Source of the DNA: Erythrobacter sp. YJ-T3-07
GTDB lineage: Bacteria; Pseudomonadota; Alphaproteobacteria; Sphingomonadales; Sphingomonadaceae
Direction: 5' to 3'
Assembly: GCF_015999305.1 (NCBI RefSeq)
Contig: NZ_JAEAGP010000001.1
Span: forward strand, 2,445,001-2,509,000
Length of the DNA stretch: 64,000 nt
Below the pieces are notes generated by a model, which saw only the letters and a program-made list of their open reading frames with translations, searched no databases and had not been told where the DNA came from. Both the position numbers and the translations under genes were made by a program. Each line of letters starts with the position of its first letter. Positions within the stretch are counted from its first letter, which is position 1. Below are positions 38,173 through 46,639 of this stretch, piece by piece.

Positions 38173-38325
38173 ATGGACTTTTCAACCGAGCACATAATGC
38201 TGGGTGTCGTCATCCTGTTTATGATCATGACAGGTGTTCAGTTGAACCGCATCGAGAAGCAGAACGAGGGTCTGTATGATCTCTTGTTGAGTCTTGCGGC
38301 AGACCCCTTGCATCGAAAACGATAG
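38173..38325 (+). CDS. 50-residue single-helix membrane protein
   Basis: This short protein has a membrane helix (about 8-24, IMLGVVILFMIMTGVQL) with both ends charged. TTGGAGGA seven bases before the ATG at 38173 is a strong ribosome site. The gene is divergent from the 407-residue gene and 45 bases before the next small membrane gene. Unknown role. Confidence 0.6.
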   Translation: MDFSTEHIMLGVVILFMIMTGVQLNRIEKQNEGLYDLLLSLAADPLHRKR

Positions 38326-38370
38326 GTGCAGATGTTTTGATACCGAGGCAGAATTACAGGACAGTCAGCC

Positions 38371-38751
38371 ATGCTTGAATTGCTCTTGGCCGCCGTACTG
38401 GCAATCCTCGCCTACCAACATGTCAGACTGCGCCGAAAACACAGGGTGCTTCGCCATTTCTTCATCGAGCACAGCGACTGGTGCGCGAATAAAATCAGAG
38501 ATGTATCTCAGTCTGCAATTGAGCAGATTACCCAAACGCATTGGGAGCGCGCCGAGACGCGAGGCGATCAGTGCAATCCTTCAGATTTTCTCGGAGAAGT
38601 CCGAAACGATATTCTGGATGCGACGAGAGTGACCACCAAGCAGATCGACCGTGTCCAAAGCCGCTTGATCCGAAACGGAATGCCCCCCCTTAATTATGCG
38701 GACTTGGACGCCACGGCTTTCAATCCAACGCTACAGAGGCTTATCCGGTGA
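38371..38751 (+). CDS. Membrane-anchored helical protein, unknown
   Basis: This is a 126-residue protein with an N-terminal membrane helix (residues 2-16, LELLLAAVLAILAYQ) and a long cytosolic part of charged helices (RKHRVLRHFFIEHSDWC, VTTKQIDRVQSRLIR). It overlaps the integrase 3' end by 11 bases (convergent). Anchor plus coiled coil without enzyme motif fits a phage-type accessory or immunity protein. Function not known. Confidence 0.6.
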   Translation: MLELLLAAVLAILAYQHVRLRRKHRVLRHFFIEHSDWCANKIRDVSQSAIEQITQTHWERAETRGDQCNPSDFLGEVRNDILDATRVTTKQIDRVQSRLIRNGMPPLNYADLDATAFNPTLQRLIR

Positions 38752-39997
38752 CCGCAGCTTCTTTCTTCCTTATCGGCGTAACTTTGGCACCAGCCGCGCC
38801 CTCGCTGGCGCAATAAGTCGCCCAATCGCCCATGAGCCGCCGCCGTTTGTCGAACAGGTCACCGCGCCGATAGGCTCGCTCCACCTTGTTCTCGATGGTG
38901 TGGGCTAGCGCCATTTCGGCAACCTCGTGGGCATAGCCGGTGCACTCGGCCGCCCAATCGCGAAAGCCCGAGCGGAAGCCGTGCACGGTGGCGTCAACTT
39001 TCATGCGGCGCATGAGCATTCCCATGGCCATGCCGGACAGCTTGCCGCCCTTCGCGCCGGGGAATAGAAAGTCGCTCCCAAGCGGTTGTAGGCTTTCGAG
39101 TATAGCAACCGCGCGTGAGGACAACGGCACGCGATGCTCTTTCGCGGCCTTCATACGGTCGGCTGGGATCGTCCAAATAGCCCTGTCCAGATCGACCTCC
39201 GCCCAATTTGCCCCGATCACCTCGCCAGTTCGGGCAGCCGTGAGGATCGTAAATTCAAGCGCCAACGCTGCCACGGCCTCTCGCTTGTGCAGCGCGCGAA
39301 TGAATGCGGGAAGTTCCTCGTAAGGTAGTGCCTTGTGGTGCCCGCGCGACAGCCGGGTGCGGGCAGGAAGAATTTGTGAAAGGTGCCCGCGCCAGCGCGC
39401 CGGGTTCTCCCCTTGTCGGTAGCCGCGCGCCTTGGCGCTATCGAGCACAGTTTCGATCCGCCCCCGAATGCGGCTGGCTGTCTCGGCTTTCCCTTTCCAG
39501 ATCGGCTCAAGAATTTTGAGAACGTGCGCTGTCTCGACCTCCGCAACCGGCAAATCTCCGATCACCGGATAGACGTATGTGTCGAGCGTGTTGCGCCACT
39601 GCTGGCGGTGCTTGGGATTGCGCCAACTTTCCTCATTGGCGGCGATATAGGCCGTTGCTACGTCCCTGAACGTGGTTCCTGCTATTTTGGCAGCCTGAGC
39701 CGCCGCAAGCGCGTCAGCGGCATCCTTGTCGCGTTCTTCCAGCGGATCGATGCCCGCCTTGACCTTTACGCGAAGCCTCGCAGCTTCGTCGCGCGCATTG
39801 GCAAGAGACAAGCCGCCCGGACCAGCCGCGCCAAGCCCCACATCGCGCGACTTGCCGTTGAGCATGAAGCGATAGACCCATGAGCGCGCCCCGCTCGGCT
39901 TCACCAGCAAGTGCAGCCCGGCTCCGTCCGCATGGCGGCCCGGCTTGGCATTCTTCACAGCGAGGGGGGTAAGCGCATTGTGCAGCTTTTTTGGCAT
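38741..39997 (-). CDS. int: P4-type tyrosine site-specific integrase
   Basis: This is a 418-residue integrase with an N-terminal DUF4102 arm-binding domain (MPKKLHNALTPLAVKNAKPGRH, LADGAGL-like block) and a C-terminal tyrosine recombinase domain. Catalytic residues are Arg257 (TAARTGEV), His339 and Arg342 (HGFR), His366 (AHTIENKV) and Tyr376 (ERAYRR). It catalyses integration and excision at the tRNA-Ser 3' end. The start at 39997 gives the usual N-terminus; an upstream in-frame start at 40108 is less likely. It lies at the end of the island away from the tRNA. Confidence 0.95.
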   Translation of the reverse strand: MPKKLHNALTPLAVKNAKPGRHADGAGLHLLVKPSGARSWVYRFMLNGKSRDVGLGAAGPGGLSLANARDEAARLRVKVKAGIDPLEERDKDAADALAAAQAAKIAGTTFRDVATAYIAANEESWRNPKHRQQWRNTLDTYVYPVIGDLPVAEVETAHVLKILEPIWKGKAETASRIRGRIETVLDSAKARGYRQGENPARWRGHLSQILPARTRLSRGHHKALPYEELPAFIRALHKREAVAALALEFTILTAARTGEVIGANWAEVDLDRAIWTIPADRMKAAKEHRVPLSSRAVAILESLQPLGSDFLFPGAKGGKLSGMAMGMLMRRMKVDATVHGFRSGFRDWAAECTGYAHEVAEMALAHTIENKVERAYRRGDLFDKRRRLMGDWATYCASEGAAGAKVTPIRKKEAAVTG

Positions 39998-40058
39998 TTC
40001 GACTCCCTGAAACGGGTTCGAACTTGCCAGCGCCCTGCCACAATGGCGGAAATAGCAA

Positions 40059-40106
40059 GCGTTCCCATAACCGTTCCCCGATATTAGCGCGGTTTTATGG
40101 GAACGC
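40059..40106. repeat. 12-bp inverted repeat by the integrase
   Basis: GCGTTCCCATAA (40059-40070) and its exact reverse complement TTATGGGAACGC (40095-40106) flank 24 bases that contain another CGTTCCCC. Nearby TCGGACA repeats twice (40110-40128). This cluster lies between the integrase start and attR and may be arm-type sites for the integrase or an operator. Confidence 0.7.
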
Positions 40107-40212
40107 AATCGGACACGTTCGGACAGCGGCTAATCCAAAAACACGTAAAATCTCAGGTTTTCTATGGCCTTCAAGGATCGATCCGAACGAATCGGGTTGC
40201 TAGTATGGGGGA

Positions 40213-40226
40213 CTCCGTCTCCGCCA
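40213..40226 (+). other. attR core: 14-bp repeat
   Basis: This is an exact copy of the last 14 bases of the tRNA-Ser gene (CTCCGTCTCCGCCA). Together with 32559-32572 it bounds the island. After it, chromosomal sequence resumes, with the patatin gene 172 bases further on. Confidence 0.85.
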
Positions 40227-40398
40227 TTTTCCCTTTCTCACAGAAATCCCGCGGCGCGCGCGGGTCAATCCGGGCAGGCCAGCGCTGGCCGTGCCGTCAG
40301 CGTCCTGTAAAAGGAGCCGGGACACTGCTCGGGAGAACGCTCCCGATCTCCGCCATCCTCGCATTTTCGCCGACAATCCTGCCCGAGGGGAACTGATA

Positions 40399-41640
40399 AT
40401 GAAGATGGTCGCCAAGCCATCGGACGCGGTAGCCAGCCAGCCGCAAGGGTTCCTGCGCCGGCTTGCGCTATTCGTGGCTACTGCAGCCCTGCCGCTCGGC
40501 GGGTGTGCCACCATCGAGCGCGAGCCTTTCAAAGCAACACAGGTCGAAGCCGCACAGCCGCGCGACATGCCGCGTGTGCGGTATTGGGCCGACGCGCCCG
40601 ATCTCATTCAACAGATGGCACTGCCCGATCCCGCAGAGGGCGAGCCGCTGCGCCTGCTCGCGCTGTCGGGCGGCGGCGACAAGGGTGCCTATGGCGCAGG
40701 CTTCCTCAACGGCTGGACCCAGTCGGGCAAGCGTCCGCGCTTTTCGATCGTCACGGGGGTCAGCACCGGGGCTCTGATCGCACCGTTCGCCTTGCTCGGC
40801 TCCGACTACGACGGCCAGCTGACCGCCGCTTACACGCAGATCACCCCCGACGACGTGTTCGAGATGCGCTTCCCCCTCGCCATCCCGTTCTCGTCCAGCG
40901 CCGCGACCACCGGCCCGCTGGAACAGCTGATCGCGCGATTCGCCACCAACGCCGTGATCGATGCAGTAGCCAAAGAGCATCGCGCCGGCAGGCGGCTGTT
41001 CGTCGGCACGGTCAATCTCGACCGGCCCGGCAATGCGATCTGGGACATGGGCGCAATCGCGGCCAGCAATGCCCCGGACCGCTACGCCCTGTTCCGCCGC
41101 ATCCTGCTCGCCAGCAGCTCGGTTCCGGTACTCTTCCCGCCCGTGCTGATCGAAACCCAGATCGAAGGCCGACAGATCAGCGAGTTGCATGTCGACGGCG
41201 GCGCGATCGCCACCCTGCTCGCCGCGCCATCGGGCCCGGAAGCGCAAAGCGCAGAGCCGAGACCGCGAACCGAGCTGTATCTGCTGGTGAACGGCAAGAT
41301 GGCCGGCGATTTCGAGATGATCGATGGATCGGTGCCGGATATCGCCGCGCGAACGATCGACGTGATCCTGTTCGCCAGCCTGCAGGACCGGGTCAATTCG
41401 GCTTATACCTGGTCGCAGGACAACGCAGCGGCCTATCGCCTGACCTATATCGATCAGGATTATAAGATCGAAGACCACGATCTCTTCGCGCAGGATTTCA
41501 TGAAGGATCTGTACGACTACGGCCTCGAGCGGGGGCGGAACGCCGCATGGCAGGAGCGCCCACCGGCCCCCAAGCCGGAGGCGGAAAGCCGGTCCGAAAA
41601 TTCCGAAACCGGCACCGACACGCGCGGCAATCCGTTATAA
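40399..41640 (+). CDS. Patatin-like phospholipase lipoprotein
   Basis: This 413-residue protein has a lipobox LPLGGC with Cys36. The patatin domain carries the oxyanion loop SGGGDKGAYGAG (about 90-101), the nucleophile Ser122 in GVSTG and the acidic partner Asp265 in VDGGA, so the catalytic dyad is complete. Such enzymes cleave acyl chains from phospholipids. The lipoprotein form points to the periplasmic face of the inner or outer membrane. The Ser/Lys/Glu-rich end (about 400-413) is disordered. Confidence 0.9.
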   Translation: MKMVAKPSDAVASQPQGFLRRLALFVATAALPLGGCATIEREPFKATQVEAAQPRDMPRVRYWADAPDLIQQMALPDPAEGEPLRLLALSGGGDKGAYGAGFLNGWTQSGKRPRFSIVTGVSTGALIAPFALLGSDYDGQLTAAYTQITPDDVFEMRFPLAIPFSSSAATTGPLEQLIARFATNAVIDAVAKEHRAGRRLFVGTVNLDRPGNAIWDMGAIAASNAPDRYALFRRILLASSSVPVLFPPVLIETQIEGRQISELHVDGGAIATLLAAPSGPEAQSAEPRPRTELYLLVNGKMAGDFEMIDGSVPDIAARTIDVILFASLQDRVNSAYTWSQDNAAAYRLTYIDQDYKIEDHDLFAQDFMKDLYDYGLERGRNAAWQERPPAPKPEAESRSENSETGTDTRGNPL

Positions 41641-41652
41641 CGGCCCTGCCCC

Positions 41653-42081
41653 ATGGGTGCAGTCGTTGATGCCTCGCCGATAAATCGTGTCGTGCCCGGG
41701 TGGGCGAGGATGTTCCTCGTCATTCTCGGCCTGGCATTCGCATGCCCGCTGGCAGGCACAGCACACGCGCTGCCCGGCGTGGTGCCCGCAGCGGAGGGTA
41801 CGCAAGCCCCCACAGAACCGCCGGTCGATCCGCTGGGGCGTGAAACGCCTCGCGGTAGCGTTACCGGCCTGCTCGATGCGCTGGCGCGGAAGGACTATGC
41901 AGGGGCAGCCGCCTTCCTCGAAAACACAGAGCCGGAGGAGGAGCCTGGAGCGTGGCGGTTTCTCGATCGCTTTCCCGACCCAGACGATCCACTTGCGAGG
42001 CGACGGAGCGGATCGCCCCGCAGCGGATGCGCCCGACGGCTCAGCCTCGGCCTAGCATCCCGCGCCGCCACCGGCCTGTGA
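41653..42081 (+). pseudogene. Decayed N-terminal fragment resembling an MscS-family channel
   Basis: A signal peptide (about residues 20-40) is followed by VDPLGRETPRGSVTGLLDALARKDYAGAAAFLE, which recalls the periplasmic N-terminal start of large MscS-type mechanosensitive channels in proteobacteria. From about 41990 the frame turns into Arg/Ser-rich junk that runs into the cobU 3' end, while another frame continues as GADRPAADAPDGSASA to a stop at 42055. The channel domain is missing. It is therefore probably a truncated, frameshifted gene; a short exported protein is the alternative. Confidence 0.45.
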
Positions 42082-42579
42082 TTTCAGAACCAGCGGCAGG
42101 CCTGCCGCCACCAGCACGACTTCGTCCACAACGCCGGCGATCCGCTGGTTGAGCCACCCCGCTTCGTCCCGGAAGCGGCGGGCAAGGGCATTGTCCGGCA
42201 CAATGCCGAAGCCGACCTCGTTCGCGACCAGCGCGATCGGATGGCGGCAGGTGGCGATCGCTCGCTCGAGCGGGTCGACCGGCACCGGCAGATCGGCAAG
42301 GATGAGGTTGGACAGCCACAGCGTCAGGCAATCGACGAGGATTGCATCTGCCTTTGTGTCCGCCTCCGCGATCGCCGCCGGCAGGTCGAGCGGAGCCTCG
42401 ATGGTGAACCATCGCTCGCCGCGATCCGCGCGGTGGCGGTCGATCCGCTGGTGCATTTCGTCGTCGCGCGCTTCCGCCGTCGCGATATAGGCAAGGCGCC
42501 CGTCGATCGCTTCGCTGCGTTGCTGCGCGTAGCGGCTCTTGCCCGAGCGCGCGCCTCCCAGGACCAGCAGGCTCGTCAT
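42052..42579 (-). CDS. cobU: Adenosylcobinamide kinase/GTP:adenosylcobinamide-phosphate guanylyltransferase
   Basis: This is a 175-residue CobU/CobP enzyme with P-loop GGARSGKSR (about residues 8-16), HRADRGERW, VDCLTLWLSNLI and VANEVGFGIVPDN blocks. It phosphorylates adenosylcobinamide and adds GMP, the first half of nucleotide-loop assembly. Its start overlaps the cobQ stop as ATGA. Last gene of the leftward B12 operon. Confidence 0.95.
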   Translation of the reverse strand: MTSLLVLGGARSGKSRYAQQRSEAIDGRLAYIATAEARDDEMHQRIDRHRADRGERWFTIEAPLDLPAAIAEADTKADAILVDCLTLWLSNLILADLPVPVDPLERAIATCRHPIALVANEVGFGIVPDNALARRFRDEAGWLNQRIAGVVDEVVLVAAGLPLVLKSQAGGGAGC

Positions 42580-44033
42580 ATGGCATTCTCCCTTGCCAGC
42601 GCGATGAGACCGTCGATGTCGAGCGCGTCTTCCAGCGTGGCCGCGATATCTTCGAGCGCCGCGTCGACCCGGTCCGCGTGTGGCTGCGCGTGCGAGGGGG
42701 CGTCGATCTTCGCCAGCAGCGCGCGGCGCAAGGGGCCCGATTCCAGCAGGCCGTGGCAATAGGTGCCCATGACCGTGCCGTCGGCACTCTGCGCTCCGTC
42801 TGCATGGCCTTCGCCCAGCATGGCAAAGGGGCGCGTCGTATCGGGACCGGTGGTCTGGCCGATGTGGATCTCGTAGCCCTCGAACCCCGCGTCGAGCGCC
42901 CTGCCCCGCACCTGGCTCACCTGCTTCTCGCCCGTCAGCACGGTTTCCACATCGAGCAGACCCAGCCCGTCCGCTCGCCCCGCCGTGCCTTCGATGCCGA
43001 GCGGGTCGGCGATCGAGCGGCCCAGCATCTGGTAGCCGCCGCAAATCCCCAGCACCGCGCCTCCCCGGCGATGGTGGGCAGTGATGTCGATGTCCCAGCC
43101 CTGCTCGCGGATGAACGCAAGGTCTGCGATGGTCGTCTTGGAGCCGGGCAGCACGATCATGTCGACCACCGGGATCGGCGTGTCGGGCGGCACCATCACG
43201 AGCTCGACCGAGGGTTCGGATTTCAGCGCATCGAGATCGTCGAAATTGGCGATGCGCGGCAGGATCGGGCAGGCGATGCGTTTGGGGCCGGAGCTGGCAG
43301 CCGCTGCGCGTTCGAGGACGACCGCATCCTCGCTCGGCAGATGATGCGCCTTGGCCAGCCACGGCACCACGCCATAGCCGCGCCACCGCGTCAGTTGCTC
43401 GATAGCGGCATAGCCATCGGTGAACAGCGCGGGATCGCCACGGAATTTGTTGACGATGAAGCCGCGGATCATCGCCGCATCGGCGGGGTCGATCACGGCG
43501 CGCGTTCCGGCCAGCGCCGCGATCACTCCGCCGCGGTCGATATCGCCGACCAGCACGACCGGCACCCCGGCTGCACGTGCAAAGCCCATATTGGCAATGT
43601 CGCCCGCGCGCAGATTGACCTCCGCCGGGGAGCCTGCGCCTTCGACGACCACGATATCGCACCGCGCCGAGAGCCGGCGATAGCTCTCCATCACTTCGCC
43701 CAGCAGGGCGCCGCGTGCCTGCCTGAACGATCCCGAGCCCAGCGTGCCGCGCATCCTGCCATGGACCACGACCTGCGAGGTATGGTCCGCCTGCGGCTTG
43801 AGCAGCACGGGGTTCATGTCGACATGCAGCTCCGCCCGCGCTGCCACCGCCTGCAACGCCTGCGCGCGCCCGATCTCGCCGCCTTCGGGCGTGACGGCAG
43901 CGTTGTTCGACATATTCTGCGGCTTGAACGGCAGCACCGCGATCCCGCGATTGGCGAGCGCGCGGCACAGGCCCGCGACCAGCACCGACTTGCCCACGTC
44001 GGAGCCCGTCCCCTGCAGCATCAGGCCAGCCAT
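42576..44033 (-). CDS. cobQ: Cobyric acid synthase CobQ
   Basis: This 485-residue amidotransferase-type enzyme has an N-terminal ATP-binding domain (GTGSDVGKSVLVAGLCRAL, FKPQNMSNNAAVT, EGAGSPAEVNLR) and a C-terminal class I glutaminase (catalytic Cys in GICGGYQMLG, His in YCHGLLES). It amidates four peripheral carboxylates of adenosylcobyrinic acid a,c-diamide to give adenosylcobyric acid. The start at 44033 overlaps cbiB by 13 bases. Confidence 0.96.
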   Translation of the reverse strand: MAGLMLQGTGSDVGKSVLVAGLCRALANRGIAVLPFKPQNMSNNAAVTPEGGEIGRAQALQAVAARAELHVDMNPVLLKPQADHTSQVVVHGRMRGTLGSGSFRQARGALLGEVMESYRRLSARCDIVVVEGAGSPAEVNLRAGDIANMGFARAAGVPVVLVGDIDRGGVIAALAGTRAVIDPADAAMIRGFIVNKFRGDPALFTDGYAAIEQLTRWRGYGVVPWLAKAHHLPSEDAVVLERAAAASSGPKRIACPILPRIANFDDLDALKSEPSVELVMVPPDTPIPVVDMIVLPGSKTTIADLAFIREQGWDIDITAHHRRGGAVLGICGGYQMLGRSIADPLGIEGTAGRADGLGLLDVETVLTGEKQVSQVRGRALDAGFEGYEIHIGQTTGPDTTRPFAMLGEGHADGAQSADGTVMGTYCHGLLESGPLRRALLAKIDAPSHAQPHADRVDAALEDIAATLEDALDIDGLIALARENAI

Positions 44034-44956
44034 GCAAATGCTCCCGCAATGATGAGGGTGATGAGCCAAGCGCGCGATACGATCCGGATCGCCCTGCGCA
44101 GATCGCCGGGTGTCGCCTCTCCGCCACTGCCGATGAAGGGCTTGTCATGCCCGACCCCGTCGTAACTGATCGGCCCGACAAGGCGGACGCCGAGCGCACC
44201 TGCCATCGCGGCTTCGGGCCAGCCTGCATTGGGCGAGGCATGGCGCGCGTGGTCGCGCCACATGATCCGCCAGCCGCCAAGCCCTGCGAGGCAGATCAGG
44301 ATCGCGGCGAGGCGTGCGGGTACGAAATTCGCGACATCGTCGATCCGCGCGGCGGCCCAGCCGAAATCGCGCCACGGCTCCTCGACATGGCCGATCATGC
44401 TGTCGGCGGTGTTGATCGCCTTGAACATCCAGATGCCGGGCAGGCCCAGCACCGCGAACCAGAAGATGGGCGCGATCACCCCGTCGCAGAAGCTCTCCGC
44501 CAGGCTCTCGATCGCGGCGCGCGCCACGCCAGCCTCGTCCAGCGCTGCGGTATCGCGGCCCACGATCATCGCCACCGCCTGCCGCGCGGTGGGGAGATCG
44601 CCTGCGGCGAGCGCGCTCGACACCGCACGCACATGGTCGATCAGGCTCCGCTGGGCGATGGCGGGAAAGGCGAGGAGCGCGACGACTGGCCAGCCGTTGT
44701 CACCCAGCATCTGCCGGACGATGGCCTGCGCGGCCCAGGCGACCAGACCGGCAGCAGCCATGACCGCAAGCACGGTCGCGACCCCGCCGAGCCGCCGTTG
44801 CCATACGCTGCGATCCGCCCGGTTGAGGATGTCCGCGCCTGCCGAAATGATCCGCGCAAAGCCGCCGACCGGATGCCCCACACGCCGGTAGAGCCAGCCG
44901 GGCCAGCCGAACGCCGCATCCAGCGCCATCGCGGTTGCGAGCACCGGATCAGCCAT
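44021..44956 (-). CDS. cbiB: Adenosylcobinamide-phosphate synthase CbiB/CobD
   Basis: This 311-residue membrane protein has several helices and family blocks GHPVGGFARII, then LAESFCDGVIAPIFWFAVLGLPGIWMFKAINTADSMIGH, RIDDVANFVPARL and HASPNAGWPEAAMAGALGVRL. It joins cobyric acid with aminopropanol (phosphate) to form adenosylcobinamide (phosphate). The start at 44956 overlaps the cobC gene by 8 bases. Confidence 0.95.
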   Translation of the reverse strand: MADPVLATAMALDAAFGWPGWLYRRVGHPVGGFARIISAGADILNRADRSVWQRRLGGVATVLAVMAAAGLVAWAAQAIVRQMLGDNGWPVVALLAFPAIAQRSLIDHVRAVSSALAAGDLPTARQAVAMIVGRDTAALDEAGVARAAIESLAESFCDGVIAPIFWFAVLGLPGIWMFKAINTADSMIGHVEEPWRDFGWAAARIDDVANFVPARLAAILICLAGLGGWRIMWRDHARHASPNAGWPEAAMAGALGVRLVGPISYDGVGHDKPFIGSGGEATPGDLRRAIRIVSRAWLITLIIAGAFAWLA

Positions 44957-45932
44957 CGTCCAGAGCCCTCGCAACCCGTTGCATCTGCGCGTCGTCGGCC
45001 GGGACGCCGAAGCGCAGCCAGTCCGGCCGATCCGCGAAGGGCCGGGTGAGGATGCGATGCCGGGCGAGGCGATCGAACAGCGCACCCGCGTTCTCCGCGC
45101 GGACCAGCCGGAACAGCGACGATTCCCCCTGCGGTCTCATGCTATATTGCGAGAGAATCCGGTCGAACTGCTCGGCGCGCTTGGCCAATGCGGTGCGCGT
45201 CACGTCGATCCATGCGCTATCGGCATAGGCGCGTTCGCCGATCGCGATGGCCGCTCCCGACAAGGGCCAGTCGCCTAAGAGGTTGCGCAGTGCGGAAATG
45301 ACGTCCGGCGGCGCCATGGCGAAGCCCAGCCGCGCCCCCGCAAGCCCGAAGAACTTGCCGAAGGATCGCAGCACGATCAGCCGACGCGCGGGGGTGACTT
45401 CAGGCGCGATGCTGATCTGCGGCATGGTGTCGACGAAAGCCTCGTCCACGATCAGCCAGCCGCCAGCCGCCTCCTGCAGCGCCAGCCAGTCGCGCAGCCT
45501 CGCGAGCGAGGTGACGCGACCATCAGGGTTGTTGGGATTGGCGATGACCAGCGCATTCGCCGCGTCGTCATCCCGCGGAGCTTTCACCGCCTGCGCCTGT
45601 GCAAACATCGCCGCGTGCGTGCGATAGGACGGCTCGACATAGCGCCCCGGCAGGCCGAGGATCGCGGCAATCAGCCGCAGCCCGATCTCGCTGCCCGGAA
45701 CCGCGCAGCACAGCGATGGATCAACGCCAAAGTACGTCGCGGCAATCCCCTCCAGCCGGGCCAGCGCGGAAGGATCGGGCAAAGCATGCCACTCGGGCGC
45801 CAGATCGCGCGGCACCGGCCAAGGGCACGGGTTGATCCCGGTCGAAAGGTCGAGCCACTCTTCCCTCGTCCCGCCGAACTGCGCGCAGGCCGCGTCGAGC
45901 CTGCCGCCGTGCCAGTCGAACGCGCCGCTCAT
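44949..45932 (-). CDS. cobC: Threonine-phosphate decarboxylase (CobC/CobD-type aminotransferase)
   Basis: This 327-residue PLP enzyme belongs to class I/II aminotransferases. The family start is HGGRLDAACAQFGGTREEWLDLSTGINPCPW. It has ANPNNPDGRVT, DEAFVD and the cofactor lysine in RSFGKFFGLAGARLG. It makes the aminopropanol phosphate side chain for CbiB from threonine phosphate. The start at 45932 overlaps the cobS stop as ATGA. Confidence 0.92.
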   Translation of the reverse strand: MSGAFDWHGGRLDAACAQFGGTREEWLDLSTGINPCPWPVPRDLAPEWHALPDPSALARLEGIAATYFGVDPSLCCAVPGSEIGLRLIAAILGLPGRYVEPSYRTHAAMFAQAQAVKAPRDDDAANALVIANPNNPDGRVTSLARLRDWLALQEAAGGWLIVDEAFVDTMPQISIAPEVTPARRLIVLRSFGKFFGLAGARLGFAMAPPDVISALRNLLGDWPLSGAAIAIGERAYADSAWIDVTRTALAKRAEQFDRILSQYSMRPQGESSLFRLVRAENAGALFDRLARHRILTRPFADRPDWLRFGVPADDAQMQRVARALDDG

Positions 45933-46639
45933 GATGCAGCGAGCCAGGCGAGCAGCAGTAGGGTCTCGACGATCTCGATCCCCGCGCCGTGGCTATCACC
46001 GGATACGCCGCCCAGCCGCGAACGGACCCAGAGCGCCCACAGCCCTATCGCCGGAGCCGCCACCAGAAAGGCGGGCGCAAGCCAGCACAGCACCGCGGCG
46101 ATAATGATCCAGCCCGTCAGATCGTACCAGCGCAGCGCCATGGCGAACTGCGTCCCCAGACCTTCGTGCAGCGGCGGCAGGATCTTGGCCCACAGCAGAG
46201 GGCCCATCCGGGCGATGCAGCAGATCGCGGGCAACACCCAGAGAGCGTCGCTTGTCGACAGCGCCGAAAGCAGCGCAAGCTTGGCGCATAGCTGCAAGCC
46301 GATGGCGACCACTCCGAAGCTGCCGATATGGGGATCGGCGAGAATCGTAGAGATCCGGCTGGCGTCCTTGTGTGCGCCCCCCGATGCATCGGCCACGTCG
46401 CCCAAACCATCAAGGTGAAGCGCGCCGGTGATCGCCGCCCAGGCGATAAGCCCCGCAGCACCCGCGACCAGCGGATCGACCAATCCGCCCGCCCACACCG
46501 CGCCCCACACCGCGAGCCCCACGATCACGCCTGTCAGCGGAAACCAGCGCATCGCGCCCGCCATGTCGCGCATGTCCGCGGCGACCGCAGGCAGCGGTAC
46601 GCGGGTCATGAACTGGATGGCGAGGACGAGCGATTTCAT
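45929..46639 (-). CDS. cobS: Adenosylcobinamide-GDP ribazoletransferase CobS
   Basis: This 236-residue membrane enzyme carries FMTRVPLP, MRWFPLTGVIVG, HLDGLGDVADASGG (the Asp cluster that binds metal), ILADPHIGSFGVVAIG and a hydrophobic C-terminal part. It joins adenosylcobinamide-GDP with alpha-ribazole (phosphate) to cobalamin (phosphate). The ATGA overlap with the phosphatase gene confirms the start at 46639. Confidence 0.95.
   Translation of the reverse strand: MKSLVLAIQFMTRVPLPAVAADMRDMAGAMRWFPLTGVIVGLAVWGAVWAGGLVDPLVAGAAGLIAWAAITGALHLDGLGDVADASGGAHKDASRISTILADPHIGSFGVVAIGLQLCAKLALLSALSTSDALWVLPAICCIARMGPLLWAKILPPLHEGLGTQFAMALRWYDLTGWIIIAAVLCWLAPAFLVAAPAIGLWALWVRSRLGGVSGDSHGAGIEIVETLLLLAWLAAS

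Larger units (their letters stand above)
32573..40226. mobile_element. Integrative island in tRNA-Ser, phage-satellite-like
   Basis: About 7.65 kb lies between the two 14-bp core repeats. It carries a P4-type integrase at the far end, an AlpA-like regulator, a seven-to-eight gene leftward block with winged-helix, primase and ATPase genes, phage-type HGG and HNH proteins, and a cargo block with a 407-residue protein and two small membrane proteins. Base composition in 36.8-38.8 kb is visibly lower in G+C than the chromosome. There are no capsid, tail, portal, large terminase, lysis, relaxase or conjugation genes, so it is not a complete prophage or ICE. A satellite that depends on a helper is the best reading. 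Confidence 0.82.

Noticed and set aside
32573..40226. Complete prophage
   Set aside because: No capsid, portal, large terminase, tail or lysis gene is present between the att repeats.
42678..44165. Long plus-strand frame opposite cobQ
   Set aside because: It has no recognisable domain and mirrors the cobQ frame, which shows all catalytic motifs.
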